Assembly (NCBI RefSeq): GCF_029784135.1 | Contig: NC_073746.1 | Span: 177,637,788-177,701,787, forward strand | Length of the DNA: 64,000 bases | Reading direction: 5' to 3' | From: Toxorhynchites rutilus septentrionalis | Lineage: Eukaryota > Arthropoda > Insecta > Diptera > Culicidae | Shown: positions 11,264-22,854 of the stretch, piece by piece | How the letters are laid out: each line of letters opens with the position of its first letter | Position numbering within the stretch: the stretch's first letter is position 1 | Notes under the pieces: model-generated | Seen by the model: the letters and a program-made list of their open reading frames with translations, nothing else | Databases searched by the model: none | Told to the model about the DNA's origin: nothing | Position numbers and translations under genes: made by a program

Positions 11264-12604
11264 ACCCTACCCGTATTTCGAATGCTTATAACTCGAACAA
11301 TTCTTAACAGATCGGAAAGATGTTTGCATCAAGTGATAGGAAATATTTTTGCGCTTCTATCACAATTAATAAAATGTTATTTTTCATGAGACGAATAATT
11401 GAATAATTGTAAAATGTCAAGCGTTATCCAAACGCTCTAATTGCCATGTTTTGTTTGGCCCGATTTACGGTTTTCCCAACACAGACTTCAAAATCGATGT
11501 ACCTGTGGAAATCCAATTTGCAAATATAGATGCAAGTCATGCATACACGGGCCTCCAAATCAATGTGCCTGGGTGAATTCGCTTTGTCAAAACATGCAAG
11601 TCGGGGGTATTTTTTCCCACTGAGCTGTGTTTCCATAACACGGACTTCAAAATTAATAAAATGCAATTTTAAACTGAGAAGCCTGGGAAAATCGTCATTT
11701 CAGATACTAGAGGTGAATGAATTTTCACGGTTCGAGAACTACGTAACATGAGATGTGTAATAATTTCAGAGGGAAATGTAAAATACAATGATCGTTTGAC
11801 AATTCTTCCGTTCACATATTTTGGTAGTCCTAGGCATCATATCAAACGTAAAAGGACGTTCATCAAATTTATTTGTAGCGAAAAACATAATCTATTACAA
11901 AAAATGGGTGAGTTATATCTATAATATAACCGCAAGGTTGACGTGGGACTACTTTAGCTTAGCAATCATTCGTTTGTATTGATTAAATTCTTGATTGAAT
12001 GAAACAGTTTCCAAATTCAATTGGATTCAATATAATTGCTTTGTGAGTAAAAGATTGTATAGTGCCATGTAAGGTCAATTCATGCATTGTGATAGATTAT
12101 GTTCTTCGTTACAAATAAATTTAATGACAGACCTTTCACTTTGGTATTATGCCTAGGGCAAAATTTATGTACGGATGAATTATCAAACAATTAATTTATT
12201 TTACATGTCTTTCTGAATTTCACATCTCTCAAGTGTACGTACTTCTCGAACCGCGAATTTGCTTGAAATTGGAAAGTTCATTCGCTTCTAGTGTCTGCTT
12301 CTAGTTTGATGGCAGTGTTAGGGAAACCGTAAATCGGGCCAATCAAAACCAGGCAGTTAGGACGTTCAGATAACTCATAATATTATACAATTATTCAATT
12401 GTTTATCTAATGAAAAATAACATTTTGTTAGTTGCGATAGATGCATAGAAATATTCCCTATCAATTGATGCAAACATCTTTCCGACCCATTAAGAAATGT
12501 TTGAGTTATAAGCATTCGAAATCTTTCATTTTTTCCTGCATGTTCTGTGTTTAGGTTTTCATTTTACCCTCCATATATTCCGGTTAGACGTAGTCCATCG
12601 TCAA
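11264..12604. mobile_element. Large palindromic hairpin-family element (E3)
   Basis: Arms 11279-11890 and 12095-12604 are inverted copies: subfamily-1 end block, minisatellite-related sequence, then 'gcggttcgagaa.tacgta' and 'ctaggcat.atacc'. The right end carries a decayed palindrome (12587-12602). A small element or loop (about 11893-12094) sits at the centre and starts with the hairpin/'ggttgacgtgggact' end. The SINE at 11104-11263 lies just left of the shared arm. No coding sequence. Confidence 0.6.
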
Positions 12605-13767
12605 AATTTCGATGAATTCTAAAATGATATTCAACAACAAGTGGATTACAGAACATAACTGCGAAGTTCTACGTCGAAAATATGCGGTCGTGTCCTAGAT
12701 ACATCCCCTTACATTTTTTTTCTCTGCATAGGGTCACCCTAATCGGTATTAAAAATATGGTAATCGGTACCCTAGCGATATCTTATATAGTTTACGTCCT
12801 ATTCTCATACATACCAAGTTTTTTGTGCATAATTTCATGAAAATCGGTCTAGCCGTTTCGGAGGAGTTCGACCACGAACATCGTGACACGAGATTTATTC
12901 GAAGAGGAGCGTGGTTACAAACCAATCCTCTTCATTGTAAAAGCCATGAAGTGCCTGAAATATATTTTTTTTTTCGATTCCAGCATTTTTTTTACCTATT
13001 AGTATTGTTTATAAGTGTGATAAAAGAGAAATACAGAAGCCAAATCAGAAGTATCTTTTCCAACATATTCGGAAACGGTGGTCCTAAGCCGACTAGTATA
13101 AACATTGGAGGGTACCTATTCAATTCGTGAACTAAAAATGTTTCTTATGGACGGATACTTGGTTTGAGTGGGTTTATATCCAAACTCCACTGTCACCCTC
13201 AATAGTCATTTCCGATCATTTGCTCTGATTTTTACCACCTTAATCACAATGTTTTCCAGAATGAACGCCCCCGAATCGTGGATTACACATACGCCTCATT
13301 ATCGGTAGGACACCCTTTTACATATGCAAATTCATTCCTGGTGCAGAGCGTAGTTCAGTTGTGTGAAATTTCTATCCTTGCGCTTGAGAGTAGTGTTCAA
13401 GTGTGCCAAAGCACTTCAGATAGACTGCACCAGGAAAAGTGTTTTCCAGTTTTCAAGTGTTTTCCCAGCCAAGCGTAAGTTATGCTTGCTGCCTAGGGAA
13501 ATTCACCTTTTCGTGTGAGATGTGAGAGGGAAGAAAAATACCATCATGTGATTGGACTGGAAATTATTTATTTCCTTCAAGTATGTGAACTTCAATGCGT
13601 ATGCGGCATAAGAATGCACCGTTGCATGATTTAGATTTAATTTGTTTTGAATTCAGAGCGCAATCTGCAGAAACGTATAATTTAGGTAAAAGTATAATCA
13701 GGATAAAATGTAGACAGTCATTCTGTGTATGCAATATTTTCTAATGTGATATATTCCCCAATCTTTT
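12605..13767. other. Intergenic, with possible RTE-type 3' tail
   Basis: The segment at about 12825-12900 reads 'ttcatgaaaatcggtctagc' and 'gtttcggaggagttcg', a phrase I associate with 3' ends of RTE-like (JAM1-type) elements of mosquitoes. This is recognition only. The remainder shows nothing supportable. Confidence 0.35.
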
Positions 13768-14036
13768 TTTTCTTCTTTTCCAAAGGCACTAACATTCATA
13801 GAGGAATTTTGCCGTCTCAACGTAGTATTACTTGTGTCGTTTTTATTAGTACTTAGTGAATATTTCTATACCAAATAACACGCCTTGAATATGTTCAAGT
13901 GTAGCAATCTCTAGAATACGTGTGATCATAGTGCGAATCGTAAAAAAAATCCTGACGAAAAATCCTCTGGTCAGCACGGGAATCAAACCCGAACCCCAGG
14001 TATGATCTGTCTCATGATAATCACTCGGCCACAGTA
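13768..14036 (-). mobile_element. tRNA-derived SINE, diverged
   Basis: Reverse-complement relative of the SINE at 21220-21496: 3' tail (ttcttctttt at 13770-13783), 'aggaattttgccgtctcaacgtagtattactt', a B box (reversed) at about 13978-13990 and an A box (reversed) 'cactcggccac' at about 14021-14031. Many substitutions mark it as older than the 21-kb copy. Confidence 0.8.
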
Positions 14037-14442
14037 GTTATTTTTTTATGTGTTCCAATGAAGTATTTTTATGACCAATAGCTAACAGTATTCTCGACAA
14101 TAATTCATTTCAAAGGGAAGCTTCAGGACTAATCGCTGAGCATCTTTTCACTTTGCGTTCCATTCGACAAGCAAGTGTAAATAAATGTTGTTGATTCTGT
14201 AGACGATGAATCTGTTTACCAAAAAAAGCGTAATACGGAATCGGACATTAAATATACGATTTAATAGTATTTGTTGAAGGCCGATTTATACAGCAAACTA
14301 GGATTATTAGGCAAATACGGAGCGAAAGTATCAAGCTACCATGCTTTTGATGTCGTCTGTTTACCTTCTGAATCTTCAATATTTTGTCCTTATCGTGTTT
14401 TGAGTGTTGTGATTGCAACATGTGTTAAGGTTCGTTTAAAGC

Positions 14443-14540
14443 AGGGATTCTCAAACTATTTTGGCCAGAGACCCCTTGTTCAGATTGAAGTGATACCATC
14501 GACCACTATAGCCACTCGACGTAATCTTCTCATCAAGAAA
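14443..14540 (+). mobile_element. hAT-like terminal fragment
   Basis: Starts CAGGGATTCTCAAACTATTT, resembling CAGxGGTTCTCAAA-type hAT ends. A related end, reversed, is at about 29160-29263 ('ggtcgatatcaaccc', 'ttctcaaagtggtcga'). No partner end or 8-bp duplication found nearby. Confidence 0.35.
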
Positions 14541-14615
14541 TAGACATAAAATTCAGTAAATATCAGGTGTAAATAATAGTTATTAATTCAAGTTACAAGA
14601 ACAATATTCTCTACT

Positions 14616-15340
14616 CAGCCATTCCATGCCAAACCGATATAGTGGTTCTCAGATTTTCGTCAAAATTGGTTGTTTTGTTCTCTATCGCAAAACATTTGAC
14701 CCGTATTTTTAAATTTTTTCATTAGGGTAACCGTTTCTATCTTAGGGTTGTCCGAAAAATCTACTTTTTCCTTTTTTTTTCCAAAAATGATTTTCTTCAA
14801 AAAATCATAACTTTTTAACTACTAGGACGATTTAGATGATCGACACATCAAATTGAAGCCAATCACTTGGTCTTTTTTGAAAAAGTACAGTACCTGCAAG
14901 AAATTTAAATTCTGCTCTCATTATTATTAATTGTTTTCGTTTTTTACTGTTTTTATAGTCTCGGGACCAAAGGCGCTATAGTTCTTTATATTTTTCTCTG
15001 GAAAGCTGAGCATTTTTCACATAACATATGCCGAAAGCAGAGTATTTTTTTGTTTTTGAGTTATGATTCTTAAAAATTAAAGTAAAGACCGGGTGATTGG
15101 CTTCAATTTGATACATTGATCATCTGAATCGGTCTAGTAGTTCAAAAGTTATGAATTTTTGAAAAAATGTCATTTTTCGAAAAAAGAGGAAAAAGTTGAT
15201 TATTCGGACAACTCTAAAATGGAAATGGTCACCCTACTGAGAAAATAAAAAACGGTTCTAATGTTTTGCGATAAAGAACAAAACTACCACTTTTCACGAA
15301 AATCTGAGAGCCACTATATCGGTTTGGCATGGAATGGCTG
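14616..15340 (+). mobile_element. 725-bp long-TIR MITE, family P
   Basis: Terminal inverted repeats of roughly 280 bp begin CAGCCATTCCATGCCAAACC. TACT flanks both sides (14612-14615, 15341-15344). Partial copies occur at 31147, 33800 and 61552. It abuts the 3' end of the I-clade element A, so it may have inserted in or beside that element's tail. Confidence 0.8.
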
Positions 15341-15708
15341 TACTATTATATTATTCATTCTTATCCAATTCATTTATTTGTAAGGCTCAATCGCATAAGC
15401 TTTGCGGAGCCGCTAATTCAAGGTTTGTTTATACAAAGTTTCAACTAATTGCTATGTTTAGTAGGATTCGACCGAATACTCGCGGTTTACTCGAGGTTAA
15501 AAGGGCAACATTTTTGTGGGACGGGTCAGGTTAGGGATATGGATATGAGGTATCGTTGTCTCAACCGAGAGTTGCCGCACGCACTGTAGCATTGTGCATA
15601 ATGACCAGGGATAGCATCTGGTGTTCGACTATCTGTCGAGGGTGGGCGACGGTGAGATGGGGGGACAAGACAAACAAACTAATAACGAAAAAGAAAAACA
15701 CAAAAGCA

Positions 15709-18127
15709 TTAAATACTTATACTAGACCGTTTCACAAACATATAGATCAACTGCATATAGCAGATGTCGCGAGTTCCCAACACGTCTCTTACAGGAACAT
15801 AGGGTTGTCTTCCTTGGACCTCAAGGGCATTCAAAAGGTACTCTCTGGCTGCGTAATTATCTGTACATTGCCAAACTGCGTGATCGATGTCATCGTAACC
15901 GTTTCCACACCGACAGACGTTGCTTTGAACAAGATTTATTCTGTGGAGATGCACATCTAGCGAGTAGTGGTTGGACATAAGTCTACTCATTACACGAATG
16001 AAGTCACGACTTACGTCTAAACCTTTGAACCACGCTCTCGAAGAAACCTTTGGAATAATTGAATATAACCACCGTCCAAGGCTTCCAGTGTCCCAATCGG
16101 TTTGCCAACTCAAGAGGGAACTCTGACGCAGTAATTGGAAAAATTCATCGTATGAAATCTGTCTATCAAACAATTCGCCTTCCTGGGCACCCACCTTTGC
16201 GAGAGTGTCTGCTTTCTCATTGCCAGGAATTGAGCAATGAGAGGGGACCCAAACAAAGGTTAACTTATAAGATCTTTTGATCAGTGCACTCATCTGCTGC
16301 CTCACTTTTGTGAGGAAATAAGATGAGTGCCTACTAGTTTTCATCGACTGGAGAGCCTCAAGTGAACTGAGACTATCCGAGAAAATTGAGTAATGGTCTG
16401 CAGGCATGTTGGAGATCATCCCCAATGCGAAGTCGATTGCTGCCAGCTCAGCAACATAAACGGAACAAGGTTCCTGCAGAATTTTCATTGAAAACACCGA
16501 AGATCCATTGAGACGAGACCCATCAGTGAAGTATCTTTTCATGCAATTGACTTTTTGGTACTTTCGGTTAAAAATACGGGGAATGAAAGTTGGTCGAAGC
16601 TGATCAGAAATCCCAAGTATTGCTTGTTTCATCGACAGATCGTATTCAATTGAGGAACTGCTGATGGTGAAGTGAGCACGATCTGGAGTAAACGATGGAA
16701 GACAAATATATGACGAAATATAGTGATAATGAATTCTCATAAACCGAGATTGTATATTTAGATGAAGAATTTTTTCAAAGTTTTCAATCACAAGTGTGTT
16801 CGTGACTCCGCATTTCACCAGTATTCTGAGAGAAAGTTCCCAGAATCGATTCTGTAGAGGAGTTACTCCTGCCAGAACCTCGAGACTCATGTTATGCGTT
16901 GAGTTCATACAGCCAAGGGCTATACGCAGACAATGATATTGAATTCGTTCCAATTTTAGAAGGTGACTTTTAGCTGCTGAGAGAAAGCAGAAAGAGCCAT
17001 ACTCCAGAATAGATAGAATAGTTGTTTTATAAAGCGTTATGAGATCTCCCGGATGAGCTCCCCACCACGTGCCGCACATCGAGCGGAGAAAGTTGACCCT
17101 CTTTTGAAATTTTTGCTTAAAATACGTAATGTGGGTATTCCAAGTGCATTTTGAATCAGACCAGACACCAAGGTACTTGAAGGTCAATGATTGGGTAATG
17201 TTTCTGCCCAAAAGCTTAAGTTGCAATTGGGCTGGGGACCGCTTTCGAGTAAACACTACCAGTTCTGTTTTCTGCGGCGAGAATTCTATCCCTAAGTTGC
17301 TTGCCCAAGAAGACAAGTTATCTAGGGAATTTTGCAATGGTCTTTGCAAGTTTTCGGTATGGGGACCGCTGACGGAAACCACACCGTCATCTGCAAGTTG
17401 TCTTAGCGTGCATTGTTCTGCTAAACAACTGTCAATATCTTGCACATAAAAATTATAAAGATGGGGGCTGAGACATGAGCTTTAGGGTAGACCCATATAA
17501 CTATTTCTGGAAGTTGTCAGTTGTCCGAAGGTGAAGTTCATTTGCTTTTCTGACAACAAATTGTACAAAAAGTTATTCAAAATTCCAGGAAGTCCACATC
17601 TGTCCAGATTGTCTGACAGAATTTCTATGGAAACTGAATCAAAAGCTCCCTTAATATCCAAGAATACTGAAGCCAGTTGCTCCTTGTGCGCAAAGACCAG
17701 TTGAATATCTGTAGAAAGCAACGCTAGACAATCGTTTGTTCCTTTGCTCTTGCGAAACCCAAATTGTGTACTTGATAGCAAATTATTTGTCTCGATCCAT
17801 TGATCGAGTCTTCGAAGGATCATTTTCTCCAGCAATTTTCTAATGCACGAGAGCATAGCAATCGGACGGTATGAGTTATGGTCAGACGCTGGTTTGCCAG
17901 GCTTTTGAATTGCTATCACTTTGACCTGTCTCCATTCGGGTGGCACAATATTGTTTTCTAGTAGGGTATTGAATTTTATGCATTCATCGTCCCAGCCAGG
18001 AGTGGCTGGTTTTCTTTTAAATGAATCACTTGGAACTTTTCTTTTTTGTGCTTCCAGTGAGCTTTTATACAATAAATCGACGAAGAATCGATATTCTTCC
18101 AATGGTGGAAGTATATCTATTGATTCG
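15709..18127 (-). pseudogene. I-clade ORF2, RT-RNase H part of element A
   Basis: After the nested insertion the frame resumes with 'LPPLEEYRF', then RT, RNase H (YFTDGS, AELAAI, FSDSLSS, VPSHCSIPGNEKAD) and a C-terminal CxC...HxxxxC motif. Two lesions stand out. First, the linker and RT start are deleted: 'GWDDECIKF' runs directly into 'NTLLENNIVPPEWRQVK', a loss of about 155 residues relative to element B. Second, the conserved Gln of the RT motif GLPQG is a TAA stop (17482-17484), dividing an otherwise open frame. Confidence 0.9.
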
Positions 18128-18226
18128 ACACCGATTGTTTTTTTTTTCCTGTTGGATGTGAACCACTGCGTCCATTATTCTGAACTATTGTGGTATATCC
18201 CATTTTTTTTATACTCCGCTTCAAGC

Positions 18227-18956
18227 TTACCTACTGCTTATTGATGAAGAAGTAGACTGAAAGCTATAGCGAGATAGGTGCCAATCAGGAATACTCTGTT
18301 TGATAAATTTTATAATCCTGATTGGCGAAGCAGACCAAATTTCCTTGGGCTCCAGAATAGCCTTATCAAGGTATTTAAGTCTGCGTCTAGTTAGAGCCCC
18401 ACAATTACAGAGCAAATGTTCCGAGGTTTCGCTTTCGGTATTACAAAAACGACAAATATCATCTTGCACTAAACCTATGTTTTTGAGATGGTATTTGCTC
18501 GGACAGTGTCCTGTTATAAGGCCTGTGATTGTGCCTAAGTCTTTCTTATTAAGACTCAGCAATTGTTGAGTAATTTTAATACTCGGCGTGATAAATTTTT
18601 TTGACTGGTTAAGTTGTACCGCCAACCAGTTGGCTAAGACTTCCCGGTCTTCCCAGTTCTTCAGCTCACCTTTCAACACACAGTCAGATATTCCACAGAA
18701 TGGTTCTGGACCAGTGAAAGGTGAGCTTGAGCCGTTCCTGGCAAGTTCATCTGCTCGCTCGTTTCCCTCTATTCCACAATGGCCAGGAATCCAGTACAGT
18801 TGTACCGAACTTATCCGACTTAGATGCCGTAAGAGGAGAATGCATTCCCAGACAATTTTTGAGGAGCATTTAAAAGCATTTAGAGCTTTAAGTGCCGCTT
18901 GACTGTCTGAGAATATGCAGATGTTAGCATGTCTATATTTTCTTTTAAGGCAGACA
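18227..18956 (-). pseudogene. LOA-type ORF2 C-terminus (RNase H tail and zinc motif)
   Basis: 18227-18679 encodes the terminal domain with 'LITGHCPSKYHLKNIGL' and a CRFC-x-H-x4-C-like motif. Upstream, 18690-18956 carries frameshifted RNase H remnants ('NERADELA'-like). It continues beyond the inserted I fragment to 19751-19906. Confidence 0.75.
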
Positions 18957-18971
18957 TTTGAGCATTCTATT

Positions 18972-19735
18972 TTTTTTTTTTATAAATTCGTTTGTTTTTA
19001 CAGGCTCAGTTGCATAAGTTTAAAGGAGCCGAAATCTTAAATATATTTTTAACACTATATATATGAACAATTTTCTTAAATCTATGGTTAGTAATGTGGG
19101 AAACCGATTACTCGCGGTGAACTCGAGATTAGAAGAGTGACATATTTTTCTCAGGAAAAGGATGGGGTATAAGGAAATTATTACAATGTTGATAATCACA
19201 CACACTCAATTCTTAAATCTATTCGTACATCTATTGTGAATTTACATTTCATTCTCCTGTTTATAGCAAGCGGACCAATTACTCATAAAGGAAGAAATGG
19301 AGGGTATAAGGATATAAGGATAATCACACACGAACATCGATAGATTTAAGGAAAACATATATTTGGGACATGTAATCAAGGTCTAACCGAGCCAACACAT
19401 CTCTCACCGGCACATTGGGCTGCCTTCCTCTAGCCCGAAGGGAGTTCTCTAAATTCGATCTGGCAACAAGATACACCTCACACGACCAAACAACGTGTTC
19501 GATGTCGTGGTAGCCTCGGCCACAAACGCAGATATTGCTGCCGGCCAGATTGAAACGAAAGAGTAGCGCGTCTAACGAACAGTGATTGGACATGAGTCGG
19601 GAGAAGGTGCGAATAAAGTCCCGACTCAAGTCCAGACTTTTGAACCATGGTTTGAGGCTAACCTTAGGGATAATCGAGTAGAGCCACCGGCCCAATTCAC
19701 CTTCGTTCCATTTGCGTTGCCAGTTAGCGATGGCG
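18972..19735 (-). mobile_element. 5'-truncated I-clade copy (family of element B)
   Basis: Target duplication tttgagcattctatt (18957-18971 and 19736-19750) with a T run at 18972. Contains the last ~120 codons of ORF2 (19324-19695) and the 3' UTR, close to those of the intact element at 47013 onward. A typical dead-on-arrival insertion, within the RNase H region of the LOA element. Confidence 0.95.
19324..19695 (-). pseudogene. I-clade ORF2 C-terminal fragment
   Basis: 123 codons matching the C-terminus of the intact ORF2 at 47013, including 'PWFKSLDLSRDFIRTFSRL' and the CVCGRGYHDIEHVVWSC zinc motif. Open frame retained, but no upstream domains. Confidence 0.9.
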
Positions 19736-19906
19736 TTTGAGCATTCTATTATCGCAGCTATTTATGCTTGAAAAACTGTTGGCCAGTTTCCCATAGCTAC
19801 AGAGATTTTTGTTCTGGGACCATACACTCCAGCACCTGTTCTGATTCCCATTTTTGACCCATCAGTGTAGAACATGATTGAACCATTACGAACACTGGGA
19901 CCGCCT

Positions 19907-22092
19907 TCATCCCAGATTCAGGATGCTCAAGTGACCAATTTTGTCTCCGTCTAGTATTTTTTTCCATTGTTTAAGCTTTAGAGCGCTTTTCTTAGCCTCT
20001 AGCTGAACATGTTGGTTCAGAGGTAGTAAGTGAAGGATAGCCTCCAGTGCCTTCGAGGGTGTGCTTCGCATTGCTCCAGTAATTGCAATGCATGCTAGTC
20101 GTTGGAGTTTGTTTAGCTTTTTTGTAGCTACAGTCTCCTTGGTCTTTGGCCACCAGACTAATGAGGCATAGGTTATTCTAGGCCGCACAATGGCAGTGTA
20201 GACCCACATTACCATTTTTGGTTTAAGACCCCATGTTCTTCCTATCATTTTAGAACATGCCCATAGGGCTGTATTGGCCTTACTGATTATTGCATCTAAG
20301 TGCGCATTCCAGTTGAGTTTAGCATCTAGGATAACACCTAGATATTTCACTGAAGCGCTGCATTTTATTTCCACTCCCCCAAGATATAAAGACTGCAGAT
20401 GCTGTTTTTTCTTTTTGGTGAATGGAATAATTGTTGTTTTTGAGGGATTTATGCTCAGACCTTCTGTGGTACACCAAGTTTGTGTAAGGTTTAAGGCCAT
20501 TTGCATTCTGCTCGATATCACGTCGTCGAACTTGCCTCGTATCATTATGACTAGATCATCGGCGAAGCCCACAATTTCAAAACCTTTTGCCTCTAAACTT
20601 GTCAGAAGGTCGTCAACTACTAGTGACCAAAGGAGAGGTGATAGAACGCCTCCTTGTGGGCAACCCTTTGTTGCAATCACATAATTAGACGACCCGCCCA
20701 GCTCCGAGGTGATTTTTCTGTGTGTGAGCATGCCATGGATCCATTCGACTATACAATTATCGAAGTGTCTTCTTCTCATTGCCTGTGCCATTGATAGATA
20801 AAAGCACCTTCGATGTCAAGAAACGCACATAATGCGGTTTCTTTTGACAAAAGAGATTTTTCAATTTTTGTCACAAGCATGTGTAATGCTGTTATTGTGG
20901 ATTTGCCTGATTGGTAGACAAACTGGTATTTGGATAGTGGGTGTTTGGACATGAATACAGACTTTATGTATTCATATAATACTTTTTCCATAGTTTTCAA
21001 CAGTATTGATGATAAACTAATTGGTCTGAACGCCTTTGGAAGTGATTTGTCGCGTTTTCCGGCTTTTGGAATGAAAACTACTTTCACAAGTCTCCATATC
21101 GAAGGAATGTTCTCTAGTATCAGACTTGCCTTAAAGATCTCGATTAGAGACGGAATTAGTTTTGATTCTCCATTTTGAATCAGGGCTGGAAAAATCCCAT
21201 CTGCACCTGCAGATTTGTAGTGCTCCCGTGGCCGAGTGGTTAGCGTCAAACCTAACATGCCGGGGGTTCGGGTTCGATTCCCGTTCTGGTCGGGGAAATT
21301 TTCCTTCAAAGAAATTTCCTCTGACTTGCACTGTGGTCACGCGTATTCTAGAGCTTGCCACTCAGAATGCATTCAAGGCGTGTTATTTGGCATAGAAATC
21401 TCAACTAAGTACTAATGAAAATGACGCAAGTAATGCTACGTTGAGACGGCGGAGTTCCTCTAGGAACGTTAGTGCCATATAAGAAGAAGAAGAAGAACCT
21501 GCAGATTTGTAAGGTAGAAAGGATCTCACCGCGTTTACTACTCTGGCCCTCGTGAAGACTAACCCAGCAACTATGTTAGCGACATCCTTTGCACTTTCGG
21601 GTCCTATGAGACGCCTTCGAGAGCATATTGTGTCGCCATTATAGCCAGGATTTGTATCCGAGTGGACAGATGTAGATCCCGGAAAGTGAGTCTTCATCAG
21701 TAAGTCTAGTACTTCTGAGGGGGTTTTTGTGAACGAACCGTCATCCTTTTTAAGCGATCCAAGCCCGTTCGAGTGGTCTTTTGCCAAAGTCTTGTTGAGT
21801 CTAGCAACGATTGGGGTATTTTCAATGCTTTCGCAGTTATATACCCAGGATTTTCGTTTAGATCGTCTCAGTTCTCTACTGTACTCAGTCAGTCAGTCCG
21901 AGGTAATTTTTGCTCTGTTGAACAGTTTACGCGCCGTTTTGCGAAGCCGTTCGAGCCTTTTATTCCACCAAGGAACGTTTCTTGTCGAAGAAACTTTTCT
22001 CAGTGGGCAATTATTGTTGTAGGCAGAGACTATCGTTTCATTTAGTTCTTTTGTAGCTGATTCAAGCTGCTGAATCGACCTTATTTTCGAGT
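19907..22092 (-). pseudogene. LOA-type ORF2, reverse transcriptase region
   Basis: Fragments in several frames: 21401-21787 (linker), 20776-21309 (RT fingers, 'FIPKAGKRD', 'FRPISLSS', 'FLDIEGAF'), 19907-20791 (palm and thumb: 'GCPQGGVLSPLLW', FADD, 'VKYLGVILD'). A frameshift lies near 20780-20790 and a SINE interrupts at 21220-21496. The catalytic FADD box is preserved, but the gene cannot be expressed whole. Confidence 0.85.
21220..21496 (+). mobile_element. tRNA-derived SINE (Feilai-like) with 15-bp duplication
   Basis: Pol III boxes are evident: A box TGGCCGAGTGG (21229-21239) and B box GGTTCGATTCC about 40 bp later. The 3' end is (AAG)n. Perfect target duplication acctgcagatttgta at 21205-21219 and 21497-21511. 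The clean duplication and intact boxes suggest a recent insertion into the LOA RT gene. Feilai assignment is from memory of Aedes SINEs. Confidence 0.92.
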
Positions 22093-22854
22093 TTAGAGTT
22101 TTAGACTCGAGTTCAAGTGCATACCGATCCCAATTGGTTTTTTGGGATCTTGGTATTCTCTATGAACTTCCATGCCACCATTCCATTCAAAAATAATGTG
22201 TCTATGATCAGACAAAGACGCCTCATCGGAAACGTGCCAGTTATGGATATTTTCTTCAATAGCCGGGCTGCACAGCGTTAGATCTAAGACTTCTTGTCTG
22301 ATAGCGTTAATGAAGGTTGGTTCAATCCCTTTGTTAGCAATATCTATGTTGTTTGACGAGAGAAATTCTAAAAGACACTCACCTCGGTGGTTGATATCCG
22401 TACTTGCCCACATGGTGTGATGAGCGTTGGCATCACATCCGATAATGAAGTCCTTGTTAATTTCCCTGCAGTAGTTTACAAACGCCGCTACCTCTCGTGG
22501 AGGAACATCAGGAACATCGCCTGGAAAGTAAGCCGACGCAATTACGATGTCGGCCCTTCCTTTGGCGGTAGGAACTTCCACTCTGATCGCGACGATGTCC
22601 CTTTGAATGAACTCTGTAATAGGAAAGCATTTAATGTTTGCATTTACAAAGACAGCAGCTCTTGGGGAGTCATGCTTGTCATCATAGAACAACTTACATG
22701 AACCTGTTTGAATACCTAGTATACTTCCTTTGTGAACCCAAGGCTTTTGTATAAGAGCTAGATCCACAGCGTCTTTTGTAAACCTCCTGGATAGCACGCT
22801 CGACGCTGCTTTGGCGTGGTGGAGGTTTATTTGCAGAACTTCAGTGTTCTGCAT
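22093..22854 (-). pseudogene. LOA-type ORF2, endonuclease domain
   Basis: About 250 codons of AP-type endonuclease: 'LQINLHHAKAAS' start, 'ALIQKPWV', 'GCDANAHHTMW', 'SDHRHIIF'. It starts with ATG overlapping the ORF1 end by 14 nt (ATG at 22852-22854, ORF1 stop at 22841-22843), the usual coupled arrangement. It loses frame before the RT. Confidence 0.85.

Noticed and set aside
21220..21300. Functional tRNA gene
   Set aside because: A and B boxes are present, but it is the head of a SINE with target duplications; no acceptor-stem closure was evident.
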